Below are positions 17,411 through 26,496 of a stretch of DNA of 64,000 bases, in pieces; positions within the stretch are counted from its first letter, which is position 1, and every line of letters starts with the position of its first letter. A model generated the notes under the pieces. That model worked only from the letters and a program-made list of their open reading frames with translations, was not told the origin of the DNA and did not search any database. A program made the position numbers and the translations under genes. The DNA comes from Exiguobacterium sp. Leaf196. Its GTDB lineage: Bacteria; Bacillota; Bacilli; Exiguobacteriales; Exiguobacteriaceae. The stretch spans positions 1 to 64,000 of the forward strand of contig NZ_LMPV01000009.1 of the NCBI RefSeq assembly GCF_001423965.1, read 5' to 3'.

Positions 17411-18601
17411 ATGGCTTACATCACAGCTACTTATCAATTGACCGCCCGCGATCGACTGGAGCAACGCGCCGAACAACTCGCGCTTGGTCTGACGGTTGGT
17501 TCCTGGACGGAGCTGAATCATCTTGAGCAACAACAACTCGCCTCATTCAAAGGAGAAGTCGTACATACGGAAGAACGCGACGGTAAAGGCTATATCACGA
17601 TTCGTTACCCGGAACACAATGTATCGCGCGACTTTTCTGCGATCTTGACGACCGTCTTCGGGAAACTCTCACTCGACGGTGAAATCAAATTAACAGAACT
17701 GCTACTACCCGATACATTCACGTCGGATTTTCCAGGTGCGAAGTTCGGGATCGAAGGGGTTCGTTCCTTGATTGGTGTCGAAGATCGTCCACTGTTAATG
17801 AGCATCTTCAAAGGGGTCATCGGACGCGATTTATCGTTCCTTCGTGATCAACTCGAAGGACAACTTGCTGGTGGAATCGATCTCGTCAAGGACGATGAGA
17901 TCTTATATGACAATCCGTTGACACCGACGATTGATCGGGCACGGATCGGACGTGAGGTTATCGATGCTCATTTCCACCGGACCGGTAAACGTGCGTTGTA
18001 TGCGATCACACTTAGTGGTCCCGTCTTTACGCTCAAGGATCAAGCCAAACGATTGATTGACGCTGGAACAACTGCTTTCTTGTTGAATACCTTCACATAC
18101 GGACTCGACGTCTTACGTGAATTGGCAAGTGATCCGGAGATCAACGTTCCCATTTTCAATCATCCGGCTTACAGCGGTGCATTGATTGCCAGCCCGAACC
18201 ACGGTGTTGCAGCGCCTGTCTTACTTGGCACATTACCGCGCGTTGCTGGTGCAGACTTAACACTATTCCCGTCACCTTACGGCAATGTCGCTCTTCCGAA
18301 GGACGTCGCCCGCGGCATCGCGGTCGAAGCGACTCGCTTCGGTCAGACGAAAGCGATTTTCCCTGTCCCTTCAGCCGGTATTCACCCAGGACTCGTTGCT
18401 CAACTCGTACGCGACTTCGGGATCGATTCCGTCATCAACGCTGGTGGTGGCGTACATGGTCATCCGCAAGGTGCTGCGGCTGGTGTTATCGCTTTTCGTC
18501 AAGCACTTGATGCGGCACTCGCAAATGAATCCCTATCGAATGCTGCGTCACGACATGAAGAATTACGAGTCGCGCTCGACGCTTGGGGGATCAAGTCATG
18601 A
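17411..18601 (+). CDS. mtnW: 2,3-diketo-5-methylthiopentyl-1-phosphate enolase (RuBisCO-like protein)
   Basis: Enolises DK-MTP-1-phosphate in the Bacillus-type methionine salvage pathway. 396 residues, with a RuBisCO form IV architecture: N-terminal alpha/beta domain, then a TIM barrel with GGIDLVKDDEIL, which carries the barrel Lys near residue 155, GKRALYAITLSG and INAGGGVHGHPQGAAAG near the C-terminus for phosphate binding. GAAGGAGGAAAGAC precedes ATG 17411. First gene of the plus-strand SAM operon, overlapping mtnX by ATGA. Confidence 0.96.
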   Translation: MAYITATYQLTARDRLEQRAEQLALGLTVGSWTELNHLEQQQLASFKGEVVHTEERDGKGYITIRYPEHNVSRDFSAILTTVFGKLSLDGEIKLTELLLPDTFTSDFPGAKFGIEGVRSLIGVEDRPLLMSIFKGVIGRDLSFLRDQLEGQLAGGIDLVKDDEILYDNPLTPTIDRARIGREVIDAHFHRTGKRALYAITLSGPVFTLKDQAKRLIDAGTTAFLLNTFTYGLDVLRELASDPEINVPIFNHPAYSGALIASPNHGVAAPVLLGTLPRVAGADLTLFPSPYGNVALPKDVARGIAVEATRFGQTKAIFPVPSAGIHPGLVAQLVRDFGIDSVINAGGGVHGHPQGAAAGVIAFRQALDAALANESLSNAASRHEELRVALDAWGIKS

Positions 18602-19257
18602 CCTTACGAATTCTTTGTGACTTCGACGGTACCGTAACGATGCAGGATAACATCATTGCACTCATGGAGGTATTTGCGCCAGTGAATGACTTCGAACCGT
18701 TGAAACGTGGCGTGCTCGACCGGACGTTGTCGATCCAAAGTGGTGTCGGGCAGATGTTCGCGCTTCTGCCGTCCGACGGTAAAGCGGACTATCTTGATTT
18801 CTTGATGGAGCGCGCTGTCATTCGCGAAGGATTTTCGGAGTTGCTTCAGTACAGTCGTCGTCAAGGAATCCATTTTTCGATTGTTAGCGGTGGAATGGAC
18901 TTTTTCGTCGAACCGATCTTAGCACCGTTCCTCGAGCAAGAGCAGATTTACTGTAACATTGCCGATTTCAGTGGTCCATTTGTCCACATCGATTGGCCAC
19001 ACGCCTGCGATGCCCATTGCACGAATGGATGCGGCTGTTGTAAAACATCCGTTGCCCGTACATTATGCAAAGACGATGACGTCATCATCGTCATCGGTGA
19101 CTCAGTGACGGACTTCGAACTCGCAAAACAAGCGGATCGTGTCTATGCCCGTGATTATCTGATCACGTTGTGTGAAGAAAATGATATCGCCTATACACCT
19201 TTTGAGACGTTCCACGATATCGTTCATGATTTAGCACGATCGGAGGTGACGATATGA
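18598..19257 (+). CDS. mtnX: 2-hydroxy-3-keto-5-methylthiopentenyl-1-phosphate phosphatase
   Basis: HAD-family phosphatase producing the acireductone from HK-MTPenyl-1-phosphate. 219 residues. The nucleophile motif is CDFDGTVT at residues 7-14; motif II is near FSIVSGGMD and motif III/IV is [14 protein letters not shown] near residue 165. The [14 protein letters not shown] stretch carries the cysteine cluster common to MtnX. ATG 18598 is set by the ATGA overlap with mtnW. Confidence 0.95.
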   Translation: MTLRILCDFDGTVTMQDNIIALMEVFAPVNDFEPLKRGVLDRTLSIQSGVGQMFALLPSDGKADYLDFLMERAVIREGFSELLQYSRRQGIHFSIVSGGMDFFVEPILAPFLEQEQIYCNIADFSGPFVHIDWPHACDAHCTNGCGCCKTSVARTLCKDDDVIIVIGDSVTDFELAKQADRVYARDYLITLCEENDIAYTPFETFHDIVHDLARSEVTI

Positions 19258-19874
19258 CATTCATGCGACGGTATGAAGAACTACGCGCCATCAAACAAGA
19301 ACTTGCAGCGCGCGATTGGTTCCCTGGTACGAGTGGTAACCTCGCCATTCGGACGTCCGGTATTCCGATTGAATTTCTTGTGACGGCAAGTGGGAAAGAT
19401 AAGCGGCAAACGACTCCTGACGACTTCGTTCATGTCGATGCGACCGGTCAATTGATCGGCGAGCAATCCGGGCGCCCTTCTGCTGAGACATTGCTCCATG
19501 TCGAAGTGTTCAACCGAACGAACGCCGGATGTTCCCTGCATGTCCATACGATTGCGAACAATGTGATTTCGGAGTTATATGGCGATCAGGGAAGTATCAC
19601 CTTCTCCGGTCAAGAAATCATCAAGGCACTCGGTCACTGGGAAGAAGATGCGACGGTCATGGTGCCGATCATTCCGAATCACGCGGACATCCCGACACTC
19701 GCTGCTGCTTTTGCGCCATATGTCACAGCGGACAGCGGTGCCGTCCTGATTCGCAATCACGGAATCACGGTCTGGGCACCGACCGCCTTTGAAGCAAAGA
19801 AACACCTCGAAGCCTTCGAGTTTTTGTTCAACTATACGTTGACGTTGCAATCATGCCGTCAATCTATCTATTAA
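19254..19874 (+). CDS. mtnB: methylthioribulose-1-phosphate dehydratase
   Basis: Zinc enzyme of the class II aldolase/AraD fold, 206 residues, dehydrating methylthioribulose-1-phosphate to DK-MTP-1-phosphate. Seen: FPGTSGNLA near residue 23, [11 protein letters not shown] (active-site acid) near 75, the zinc motif HVHT near residue 95 and [10 protein letters not shown] near residue 165. Overlaps mtnX by ATGA and is followed 16 bp later by mtnD. Confidence 0.95.
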   Translation: MTFMRRYEELRAIKQELAARDWFPGTSGNLAIRTSGIPIEFLVTASGKDKRQTTPDDFVHVDATGQLIGEQSGRPSAETLLHVEVFNRTNAGCSLHVHTIANNVISELYGDQGSITFSGQEIIKALGHWEEDATVMVPIIPNHADIPTLAAAFAPYVTADSGAVLIRNHGITVWAPTAFEAKKHLEAFEFLFNYTLTLQSCRQSIY

Positions 19875-19890
19875 AAGGAGGAATCATCTC

Positions 19891-20427
19891 ATGGCAACAG
19901 TCTTATTCCAAGAAACAAACACACGGTATACGGATCAAACGGAAGTCGCTGACTTCCTCGCATCGCGCGGCGTTCTTTACGAACAATGGGACGTCTCAAA
20001 ACTACCAGCACCTCTCGTCGAGAACTTCACACTGACGGATGCCGACAAACAAACGATTCTCGATACGTTCGCTCCAGAAATCAAAGACGTATCAGAACGT
20101 CGTGGATATCAGACAGCTGATATCATTTCACTTTCGGATACGACACCGAACCTTGACGAGTTGCTCGTCAACTTCCAGAAAGAACATCATCACACGGATG
20201 ATGAAGTCCGTTTCATCGTAAGCGGTCACGGCGTCTTCGCGATCAAAGACGAAGAAGTCGGCTACTATAACATCGAACTCAATCCTGGTGATTTGATTTC
20301 TGTTCCTGTCAATACACGCCACTACTTTACGCTCCAAGAGGATCGGAAAGTCGTCGCTGTTCGAATTTTCGTCACGACGGATGGCTGGGTTCCAATTTAC
20401 GAGAACGAGACATCCACGGTCTCTTAA
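19891..20427 (+). CDS. mtnD: acireductone dioxygenase
   Basis: Cupin dioxygenase cleaving the acireductone to the ketoacid precursor of methionine (Fe form) or, in the Ni form, to CO and methylthiopropionate. 178 residues. The metal ligands lie in HHHTDDEVRFIVSG near residue 90 and in PVNTRHYFTL near residue 135. Ribosome binding site AAAGGAGGAATCATCTC. Last gene of the operon. The final transaminase (mtnE) is not in the window. Confidence 0.95.
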   Translation: MATVLFQETNTRYTDQTEVADFLASRGVLYEQWDVSKLPAPLVENFTLTDADKQTILDTFAPEIKDVSERRGYQTADIISLSDTTPNLDELLVNFQKEHHHTDDEVRFIVSGHGVFAIKDEEVGYYNIELNPGDLISVPVNTRHYFTLQEDRKVVAVRIFVTTDGWVPIYENETSTVS

Positions 20428-20434
20428 GAACGAC

Positions 20435-20480
20435 AAAAGCGTTGATTTCTTCTATATAAGGAGAATCGGCGCTTTTTCTT
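20435..20480 (+). terminator. terminator of mtnWXBD
   Basis: AAAGCGTTGATT pairs with AATCGGCGCTTT, with two U-G pairs, around a ~20-nt loop, and is followed by TTCTT. It begins just after the mtnD stop. Confidence 0.7.
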
Positions 20481-20552
20481 ATCTCACAAACATATCACTA
20501 CATCGACACGTAACAGATATAATGAGGGAAAAGCGATTGGGGAGTGAGCAAC

Positions 20553-21041
20553 ATGCATATTCGTCCTGTAACGGAACATGATTTACCCGCTGTTCTATCC
20601 ATTTATAATGAAGGCATCGAAGACCGAATCGCAACGCTTGAGACGGATCGAAAAGATTTATCGTTCATGACCCAGTGGTATGCAGAGCGTACGCATCGCT
20701 ACGCTGGATATGTCGCAGAAGATGAGACAGGTGTCCTCGGCTTCATTTCTCTTGATCCGTATAACCCGCGTCCTGTCTATGCGACAGTTGGTGAGATTTC
20801 CGTCTACATTACTCGAACACATCGCGGACAAGGGATCGGGACACAGTTGTTAGAAACTGCCGAACAACATGCGCGCGATCATCAGATGCATAAGCTGATT
20901 CTCTTTACCTTCCCGTTCAATAAAATCGGACAAAAGCTCTACATCCGTTCCGGATTCCGGATTGTTGGGACATTTAAGGAGCAAGGTCGCTTGAACGGCG
21001 AATACGTCGACGTCATGGCGATGGAGAAACGCTTACGATAG
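20553..21041 (+). CDS. GNAT N-acetyltransferase of the phosphinothricin acetyltransferase family
   Basis: 162 residues, cytoplasmic acetyl-CoA-dependent acetyltransferase. MHIRPVTEHDLPAVLSIYNE opens the fold; VGEISVYITRTHRGQGIG carries the acetyl-CoA loop (Q/RxxGxG/A) and LILFTFPFNKIGQKLYIRSGF ends it. This layout is that of PAT/YwnH proteins, which acetylate phosphinothricin, methionine sulfoximine or sulfone; the native substrate is not readable. ATG 20553 is preferred to GTG 20544 because GGGGAG lies 8 nt before it. Confidence 0.8.
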   Translation: MHIRPVTEHDLPAVLSIYNEGIEDRIATLETDRKDLSFMTQWYAERTHRYAGYVAEDETGVLGFISLDPYNPRPVYATVGEISVYITRTHRGQGIGTQLLETAEQHARDHQMHKLILFTFPFNKIGQKLYIRSGFRIVGTFKEQGRLNGEYVDVMAMEKRLR

Positions 21042-21101
21042 GATTCATTGAATGCCAGACGGGGAATAATCAATCCGAGTCATTGAGAGAGGATGAACCT
21101 A

Positions 21102-21857
21102 ATGGATATTCAACAAATTCGTAATGCGACGCTTGTCGTCACGTATGCCAATCAAGTTTTACTGATTGATCCGTTTCTCGGCGAAAAAGGCAGTTTACCT
21201 CCTTTCGGTCAAACGCCGAATGCCGTCGCCAATCCACTCGTCGACTTACCGGTCGATGTTAAGACACTGCTCGATCCTGACGCTGTCTTCGTCACGCATC
21301 TGCACGCGGATCATTTCGATGATGCTGCAAAACAATTTCTACCCAAGCATTTGCCATTCTATGCGCAGCAAGAAGAAGACGCACGGCAAATCCGAGAAGC
21401 CGGCTTCACGAACGTCTCTTCCTTCGATTCCGGTGTGACGATCGGTGATATCCAGGTCCATCGAACAGGTGGACAGCATGGTGTCGGTGAAATCGGTGAA
21501 CGAATGGGACATGTCTCCGGACTCGTCCTCACGCATCCGGACGAACCGACGCTTTATATCGCAGGTGATACGATCTGGTGTGACGAGGTCGCGCATGCGA
21601 TTGAACAACATACACCAGATATCATCGTCGTCAACAGTGGGGCTGCCCAGTTCCTGACGGGAGAACCGATCACGATGTCGCAGCGTGATCTCCTTGCCGT
21701 ACACGAAGCAGCAGCGGAAGCAACGATCATCGTCTCGCACCTCGAGTCCGTCAATCACTGTCTCCTGCGGCGCGACATGATTGCTGACTTTTTAGCTGCT
21801 TTCCACCTCTCTGCCCATTTCCTCATTCCGGAAGATGGCGAAACGATGTCATTTTAA
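21102..21857 (+). CDS. metallo-beta-lactamase-fold hydrolase, UlaG-like
   Basis: 251 residues. The MBL metal motif THLHADHFDD lies near residue 65, with further ligands in HRTGGQHG and YIAGDTIW, and a terminal His in SHLESVNH. This matches the lactamase_B_2/UlaG-like branch. Those enzymes hydrolyse lactones or phosphoesters; the substrate is unknown. ATG 21102 is preferred over 21093 because GAGAGGATG then serves as ribosome binding site. No operon partner. Confidence 0.8.
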   Translation: MDIQQIRNATLVVTYANQVLLIDPFLGEKGSLPPFGQTPNAVANPLVDLPVDVKTLLDPDAVFVTHLHADHFDDAAKQFLPKHLPFYAQQEEDARQIREAGFTNVSSFDSGVTIGDIQVHRTGGQHGVGEIGERMGHVSGLVLTHPDEPTLYIAGDTIWCDEVAHAIEQHTPDIIVVNSGAAQFLTGEPITMSQRDLLAVHEAAAEATIIVSHLESVNHCLLRRDMIADFLAAFHLSAHFLIPEDGETMSF

Positions 21858-21867
21858 GAACAAATCA

Positions 21868-21906
21868 AAAGTCTCTTTTCGAAATTCATCGAAAAGAGAC
21901 TTTTTT
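21868..21906. terminator. bidirectional terminator between the MBL hydrolase and the pentapeptide gene
   Basis: AAAGTCTCTTTTCGA / TCGAAAAGAGACTTT with a short loop; T runs occur on both sides, six or more on the plus strand. It serves the convergent genes. Confidence 0.9.
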
Positions 21907-22544
21907 CATGGAATGACCAATCCTAATAATCGAGCGAAGGCGACTGCTTGTTCTTCCGTAATGACTGCGCCCGGTAAAAATCGCGGATCGATTGTGATAC
22001 CAGAGAGTTCCGTCTGCCGGAGATCAAGACCTTTTAATGGTGTTTCAATCCATTGGCTATCAGTAAGCCGGACCGCTTCGAGTTTCCAATGGGTCGGTTT
22101 CACTTCGAAGAACTGTGCTTCTTTCATCGTCGTTTCACTCCAATGCTGATGACGGACAGTACTACGAATGAACTGGGCATAGTCTGCGAGTCCTTCTTCG
22201 ATCGTCAGATGATCAATCGTACAATCTTCAAACTGAACACCCGTCATCCGGCATCCGACGAAAGACACGCGGTGAAAACGGGTTTCTTGGAAGTGACATC
22301 CTGTTAAGTCACATTGCTCGAAACGAATATCTTCGAACGAACCGCGGTCAAAGGTGAGGTTCGCGAACGAGACATTTTGAAAACATACTTGATAGGCATC
22401 GATACGCTCCGTCAGTTCGACAGGCATCGACTCCTTTTCATAACGTGCTCCTTTCAGATATGGATCGTCGATTTCGACTTGATCGAACGTCTCTGCTTGA
22501 AGCGTTTTCGGTAATTCTGGTAAACGGATAACGATCTCTTTCAT
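21906..22544 (-). CDS. pentapeptide repeat protein
   Basis: 212 residues. From about residue 50 to 125 every fifth residue is Leu or Phe: CFQNVSFANLTFDRGSF, then IRFEQCDLTGCHFQETRF and so on, the A(D/N)LxX pattern of a right-handed quadrilateral beta-helix. A later DLRQTELSGI continues it. Some family members (Qnr, MfpA) mimic DNA and protect gyrase; this one is not assignable to that group from sequence alone. AAAGGGGGAATTTTT precedes ATG 22544. Confidence 0.82.
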   Translation of the reverse strand: MKEIVIRLPELPKTLQAETFDQVEIDDPYLKGARYEKESMPVELTERIDAYQVCFQNVSFANLTFDRGSFEDIRFEQCDLTGCHFQETRFHRVSFVGCRMTGVQFEDCTIDHLTIEEGLADYAQFIRSTVRHQHWSETTMKEAQFFEVKPTHWKLEAVRLTDSQWIETPLKGLDLRQTELSGITIDPRFLPGAVITEEQAVAFARLLGLVIP

Positions 22545-22685
22545 AAAAATTCCCCCTTTTTCTCTCCTTTAGTGTATCAAACTCCTTTTGCATAAGGGTC
22601 AATCGTTCGAATTCCCTCTTTTTTCAACAGTTTTTTATTTTGAGACACTTTGAGACCATGCTATAGTCAAAGAAAATCAAAATAA

Positions 22686-22697
22686 GAACATATGTTC
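22686..22697 (+). promoter_or_regulatory. LexA (SOS) box
   Basis: A perfect palindrome, GAACATATGTTC, fits the Bacillus LexA consensus CGAACRNRYGTTCG at its core. It lies 24 bp upstream of the Y-family polymerase start. Confidence 0.85.
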
Positions 22698-22720
22698 TTT
22701 TATGTAAAGGAGTGATTCAA

Positions 22721-24043
22721 ATGTTTCCTTCCGTCGTTTTACCACAGAATAAACGTATTTTTTGTGTTGACAGTGTTTCTTTCTACGCCAGCTGTGAATG
22801 CCAGTATCGCAATCTCCCTCCCTTAACGACACGTCTTGCGGTCGTCTCCGATTTAAAACGAAGCGGATCCGTCATTCTCGCCGCTACTCCCGCCTTAAAA
22901 GCGCTTGGAATCAAGACAGCCGGTCGACTGTACGAAATCGAGCAATTACCCTACGCCATTCGTCGTACGATTCAACTCGTCGAACCGCGCATGCTCGCTT
23001 ATATGAAAACGTCGATTCGTGTTTTAGATGTCCTGCATCAATTTGCCCCACCTGAAGCGATTCGTGTCTATTCGATTGACGAAAGTTTCATTGACATGAC
23101 TGGAACCGATCGCCTGTTTGGTTCCGATCTGCAAGCTGCCAAAAAGATTCAAGAAGCGATTCTGAAGCAGACCGGCATTCACGTCCGCATCGGGATTGGT
23201 CCAAATAACGTCATCGCGAAACTGACGCTTGACTTAATCGGGAAAAAAGAAGGCATCGCACAATGTGGATACGCTGATGTCGCACGACGTCTCCATGATT
23301 TTCCGATTCGGAAGATGTGGGGAGTCGGACACCGCATGGAACAACATCTGCAGATGATGGGGATTGAAACGATTGGTGACCTTGCCATGCGCCCAGTCGA
23401 AGAGTTACATGAACGCTTCGGTGTCATCGGCGCCGAACTATGGCACCACGCTTGGGGTCTTGACGCGTCACCGACACTGCTTGCCCCTCGCCATTTGTTC
23501 GAGAAAGCCCCTCAACGGACGATTGGACACGGTGTGACCTTGATGCAGGACTATTATCAATTCGAACGTATCCGGAATGTGCTCAACGAACTCGTGCAGG
23601 ATGTTGCGGCACGTTGCCGCTTTTCGAATCAAGTTGGTTGGACTGTTCATATCGGTGTCCGCTATTCTCGAAACGTCGTCCGAAGTGGCTTCTCGCGTCA
23701 AGTCCGGTTGCCTTATCCGACATCCGATGAGCGAATCATTCTGCGTCATGTCTTACAATTATTCGAACCGAATTGGCTTGACGGGGAACCCGTTCGTTTT
23801 TTATCTGTCACAGTGGGACATCTAACTGCCGATCAAGGCACCTTACAGTTATCCTTGTTCGAGGATAATACGCGACTCTGGAAGCGGCGGCGGTTATTAA
23901 AAGCAATGGACATCGTTAACCTCCGCTACGGGAAAGGAACGATTCGTCTCGCTGTCTCGTTTCTCGATACGAGCGTCGCCAAACGGCGGCTTCGTTTCGT
24001 TGGCGGTCATCCAGGAGGTGATCTTCATGACAGCGTATCGTGA
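22721..24043 (+). CDS. Y-family DNA polymerase (UvrX/YqjW type)
   Basis: Translesion polymerase of the UmuC/ImpB group, 440 residues. Catalytic motifs: FCVDSVSFYASCE near residue 15 and YSIDESFIDMTG near residue 105 (SIDE). Helix-hairpin-helix thumb elements lie near IRKMWGVGHRMEQHLQMMGI, followed by a little-finger domain. ATG 22721 is preferred to GTG 22712 because AAAGGAG then has proper spacing. A LexA box upstream shows SOS control. It overlaps a YolD-like gene, as the uvrX-yolD and yqjW-yqjX pairs of Bacillus do. Confidence 0.92.
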   Translation: MFPSVVLPQNKRIFCVDSVSFYASCECQYRNLPPLTTRLAVVSDLKRSGSVILAATPALKALGIKTAGRLYEIEQLPYAIRRTIQLVEPRMLAYMKTSIRVLDVLHQFAPPEAIRVYSIDESFIDMTGTDRLFGSDLQAAKKIQEAILKQTGIHVRIGIGPNNVIAKLTLDLIGKKEGIAQCGYADVARRLHDFPIRKMWGVGHRMEQHLQMMGIETIGDLAMRPVEELHERFGVIGAELWHHAWGLDASPTLLAPRHLFEKAPQRTIGHGVTLMQDYYQFERIRNVLNELVQDVAARCRFSNQVGWTVHIGVRYSRNVVRSGFSRQVRLPYPTSDERIILRHVLQLFEPNWLDGEPVRFLSVTVGHLTADQGTLQLSLFEDNTRLWKRRRLLKAMDIVNLRYGKGTIRLAVSFLDTSVAKRRLRFVGGHPGGDLHDSVS

Positions 24044-24356
24044 TCGAGGGAATTTAAAGTGGATCCCTTTTCTCATGCCGGAGCACTTGCAATTGCTCCG
24101 GGAGTATTATGTCCAAATGCATCAGCTCGACTTGCCTGAAATCGATGAACAACTGCAAGAATCGTGGCACTTTCTACTTCAAGAGGCTTTAATAGAAGGA
24201 AACGAACTCGAAATCACGTATTATAAGGAAAGTAGCTACGTGACGGTCGTCGGTTTTGTTGAACGGCTAGAGCCTGAACGTTCTGTTCTCTTTCTGCGTG
24301 GTCGTGTTGCAGTAGAAATCTCCTTCACACGAATCGTTCGGATCGAAAACGGGTAA
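24027..24356 (+). CDS. YolD-like protein
   Basis: 109 residues. MTAYRDRGNLKWIPFLMPEH opens a YolD-family domain (PxMLPEH-type motif). CCAGGAGGTGATCTTC is a near-ideal ribosome binding site inside the end of the polymerase gene, which it overlaps by 17 bp. YolD proteins are regularly paired with SOS Y-family polymerases and are thought to be a regulatory or UmuD-like partner. Confidence 0.87.
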   Translation: MTAYRDRGNLKWIPFLMPEHLQLLREYYVQMHQLDLPEIDEQLQESWHFLLQEALIEGNELEITYYKESSYVTVVGFVERLEPERSVLFLRGRVAVEISFTRIVRIENG

Positions 24357-24407
24357 GCTTTCATACAGATAGCCGCTTCAAATCGTGCCCGGAAAGAAGG
24401 AATAGTT

Positions 24408-25220
24408 ATGTTGGATTGGTTCACTTCCCTCCCCGTCGTCGTGCAAGCATTACTTGCCGGTATGATGACTTGGGGATTAACCGCACTTGGTGCGGCACTC
24501 GTTTTCGTCTTTACAACGATTGAAAAACGCGTCATGAACATGATGCTTGGTTTTGCAGCCGGTGTCATGATCGCCGCTTCATTCTGGTCTTTGCTCGCCC
24601 CAGCGATCGAATTCACGGAGCAGGACGGTGGCATCGCGTGGATTCCTGCTGCAATTGGATTCCTTGCGGGTGGATTTTTCGTCCGTCTCCTTGACTTCGT
24701 CACACCGCATTTGCACTTATCCGCACCACTTGAAACAGCTGAAGGTCCTTCAACAGGACTTAAGAAAACGACGTTGCTGTTTCTTGCGATCACATTGCAT
24801 AACATTCCGGAAGGTCTTGCGATCGGTGTCGCTTTTGGTGCCGCTGCCTTGAATATGGACGGAGCGACCGTCGCCGGGGCTTTGACACTCGCACTCGGGA
24901 TTGGCATTCAAAACATGCCCGAAGGTGCTGCGTTATCGATTCCGTTACGCGGTGAAGGGATGTCGCGCCGGCGTGCCTTTCATTACGGTCAATTGTCAGC
25001 AATCGTTGAACCGATTGCCGCGATGGTCGGTGCGGCGGCTGTCTTCTTCGTTCAACCACTTCTACCATATGCGTTATCGTTTGCTGCTGGTGCGATGATT
25101 TTCGTCGTCGTCGAAGAATTGATTCCGGAATCACAAGCAGAGAACGGATCCGATTTAGCGACACTTGGTCTAATGGTCGGTTTCACGGTCATGATGATTC
25201 TCGATGTCGCTTTAGGTTGA
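24408..25220 (+). CDS. ZIP-family divalent metal transporter
   Basis: 270 residues with about eight hydrophobic segments. The family metal-binding motifs are HNIPEGLAIGVAFG in segment 4 (near residue 128) and QNMPEGAALSIP in segment 5. A short HLHL stretch lies in the variable loop. The family imports zinc, manganese or iron into the cytosol; the metal is not readable here. GAAGGAATAGTT precedes ATG 24408. Confidence 0.9.
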   Translation: MLDWFTSLPVVVQALLAGMMTWGLTALGAALVFVFTTIEKRVMNMMLGFAAGVMIAASFWSLLAPAIEFTEQDGGIAWIPAAIGFLAGGFFVRLLDFVTPHLHLSAPLETAEGPSTGLKKTTLLFLAITLHNIPEGLAIGVAFGAAALNMDGATVAGALTLALGIGIQNMPEGAALSIPLRGEGMSRRRAFHYGQLSAIVEPIAAMVGAAAVFFVQPLLPYALSFAAGAMIFVVVEELIPESQAENGSDLATLGLMVGFTVMMILDVALG

Positions 25221-25551
25221 GCTCAAAAGCAACGAGCAGTGGATTGAATCCTCCACTGCTAGTTTATCTATTCCCATTCGAATCATTATTCAATTTGAAG
25301 TTGTCCTGACCTTGTGTGATAAGCGGAGGATTTTATTCAAGATGCCGTCCTACACACAAACTTCGTCTTGAAGTTTGCGTTGCTGTCCTAAGTATTTCGT
25401 CTCTCTTGCTTTCTATGATCGAAGTGCGTCTTCACGGATCAGATTGGTCACGTTCCCTCAGACCTGCGCCCGATATTCCGATTGGTTCTATCTCACAAGA
25501 ATAAAACATGATATGTTTTTACATAGCACATCATTATAGAAGGAGATTACC
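25221..25551 (+). other. intergenic region before uppP
   Basis: Contains a possible weak terminator, AGCAGTGGA / TCCACTGCT at about 25236-25262 without a good T run. A perfect 8-bp hairpin CAAACTTC-GTCTT-GAAGTTTG lies at 25357-25377, and the palindrome AAAACATGATATGTTTT lies near 25504. None matches a known riboswitch. No coding sequence is supported. Confidence 0.4.
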
Positions 25552-26388
25552 ATGCATATCATTGAACTCTTGAAAGCTCTTTTACTCGGTTTCGTCGAAG
25601 GAATGACGGAATTCGCACCTGTCTCTTCAACAGGTCATATGATCATCGTTGATGACATGTGGTTACAAACAACCGAATTTCTCGGTAAATACTCAGCGAA
25701 CACCTTTAAGGTCGTCATCCAGCTCGGATCAATCCTTGCGGTCATCGTCGTCTTTTGGAAACGTCTCTTCAGTTTGATTGGTCTGTATAAAATTGAAGGA
25801 GAACACGATGCGACGGGTACACACAAGTTAAAACTACGTCACGTTTTGATCGGTCTATTACCTGCTGCTATCCTCGGATTATTATTCGAAGACTTCATCG
25901 ATGAGAACCTCTTCTCGATTGAAACAGTCATCATCGGTCTTGCGGTCGGTGCCCTCTTGATGATTGCAGCCGACAAACTCGGACCAAAGGAACCGAAAAC
26001 GACATCGCTTGATCAGATTACATATCGCCAAGCAGCATTCGTCGGTCTGTTCCAATGTATTTCCCTTTGGCCTGGCTTCTCCCGTTCTGGTTCAACGATT
26101 TCAGGAGGGGTCTTCCTCGGCATGAATCACCGGACGGCAGCTGACTTCACGTTCATCATGGCCGTACCGATCATGTTCGGTGCCAGTTTCCTCTCACTCG
26201 TTAAGAACTGGGATAACATTCATGCGAGTGATTTCGGTTTCTATGCCGTCGGATTTATCGCATCGTTCGTGTTTGCCCTCTTATCGATTCGCTTCTTCTT
26301 GAAGCTGATCAACAAGATCAAACTCGTCCCGTTCGCGATCTACCGTCTTGTCTTAGCAGCTGTTCTTGCTGTCATCGTCTACATGTAA
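25552..26388 (+). CDS. uppP: undecaprenyl-diphosphatase
   Basis: Integral membrane enzyme (BacA family, 278 residues) that dephosphorylates undecaprenyl pyrophosphate so the carrier can be reused in wall synthesis; high levels give bacitracin tolerance. Catalytic motifs: EGMTEFAPVSSTGH near residues 16-29 and PGFSRSGSTISGG near residue 175. Six to eight hydrophobic segments. AGAAGGAGATTACC precedes ATG 25552. Monocistronic by its terminator. Confidence 0.95.
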   Translation: MHIIELLKALLLGFVEGMTEFAPVSSTGHMIIVDDMWLQTTEFLGKYSANTFKVVIQLGSILAVIVVFWKRLFSLIGLYKIEGEHDATGTHKLKLRHVLIGLLPAAILGLLFEDFIDENLFSIETVIIGLAVGALLMIAADKLGPKEPKTTSLDQITYRQAAFVGLFQCISLWPGFSRSGSTISGGVFLGMNHRTAADFTFIMAVPIMFGASFLSLVKNWDNIHASDFGFYAVGFIASFVFALLSIRFFLKLINKIKLVPFAIYRLVLAAVLAVIVYM

Positions 26389-26392
26389 ATTC

Positions 26393-26430
26393 TAACCGTT
26401 AGCTATTTTAGCTGACGGTTTTTTATTTTT
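26393..26430 (+). terminator. terminator of uppP
   Basis: AACCGTTAGC / GCTGACGGTT with loop TATTTTA, then TTTTATTTTTTTT. Confidence 0.93.
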
Positions 26431-26432
26431 TT

Positions 26433-26461
26433 TGAAACTAATTCATTCGGTTAAGGGTATA
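26433..26461 (+). promoter_or_regulatory. possible ECF-sigma-type promoter of lemA
   Basis: TGAAAC at 26433-26438, followed 17 bp later by GGTATA, resembles ECF -35 and -10 elements of the Bacillus sigma-W class (TGAAAC and CGTA). The -10 differs at one position, so this is tentative. Confidence 0.35.
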
Positions 26462-26496
26462 TAGGGATGAGACATACTTAAAGGAGTGAACGCCAT

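Noticed and set aside
25357-25377. Perfect hairpin considered as a terminator
   Set aside because: No T run follows on either strand, so it is only noted in the intergenic entry.
25316-25504. A 62-codon plus-strand frame before uppP
   Set aside because: No ribosome binding site and no recognisable protein feature; a hairpin lies within it.
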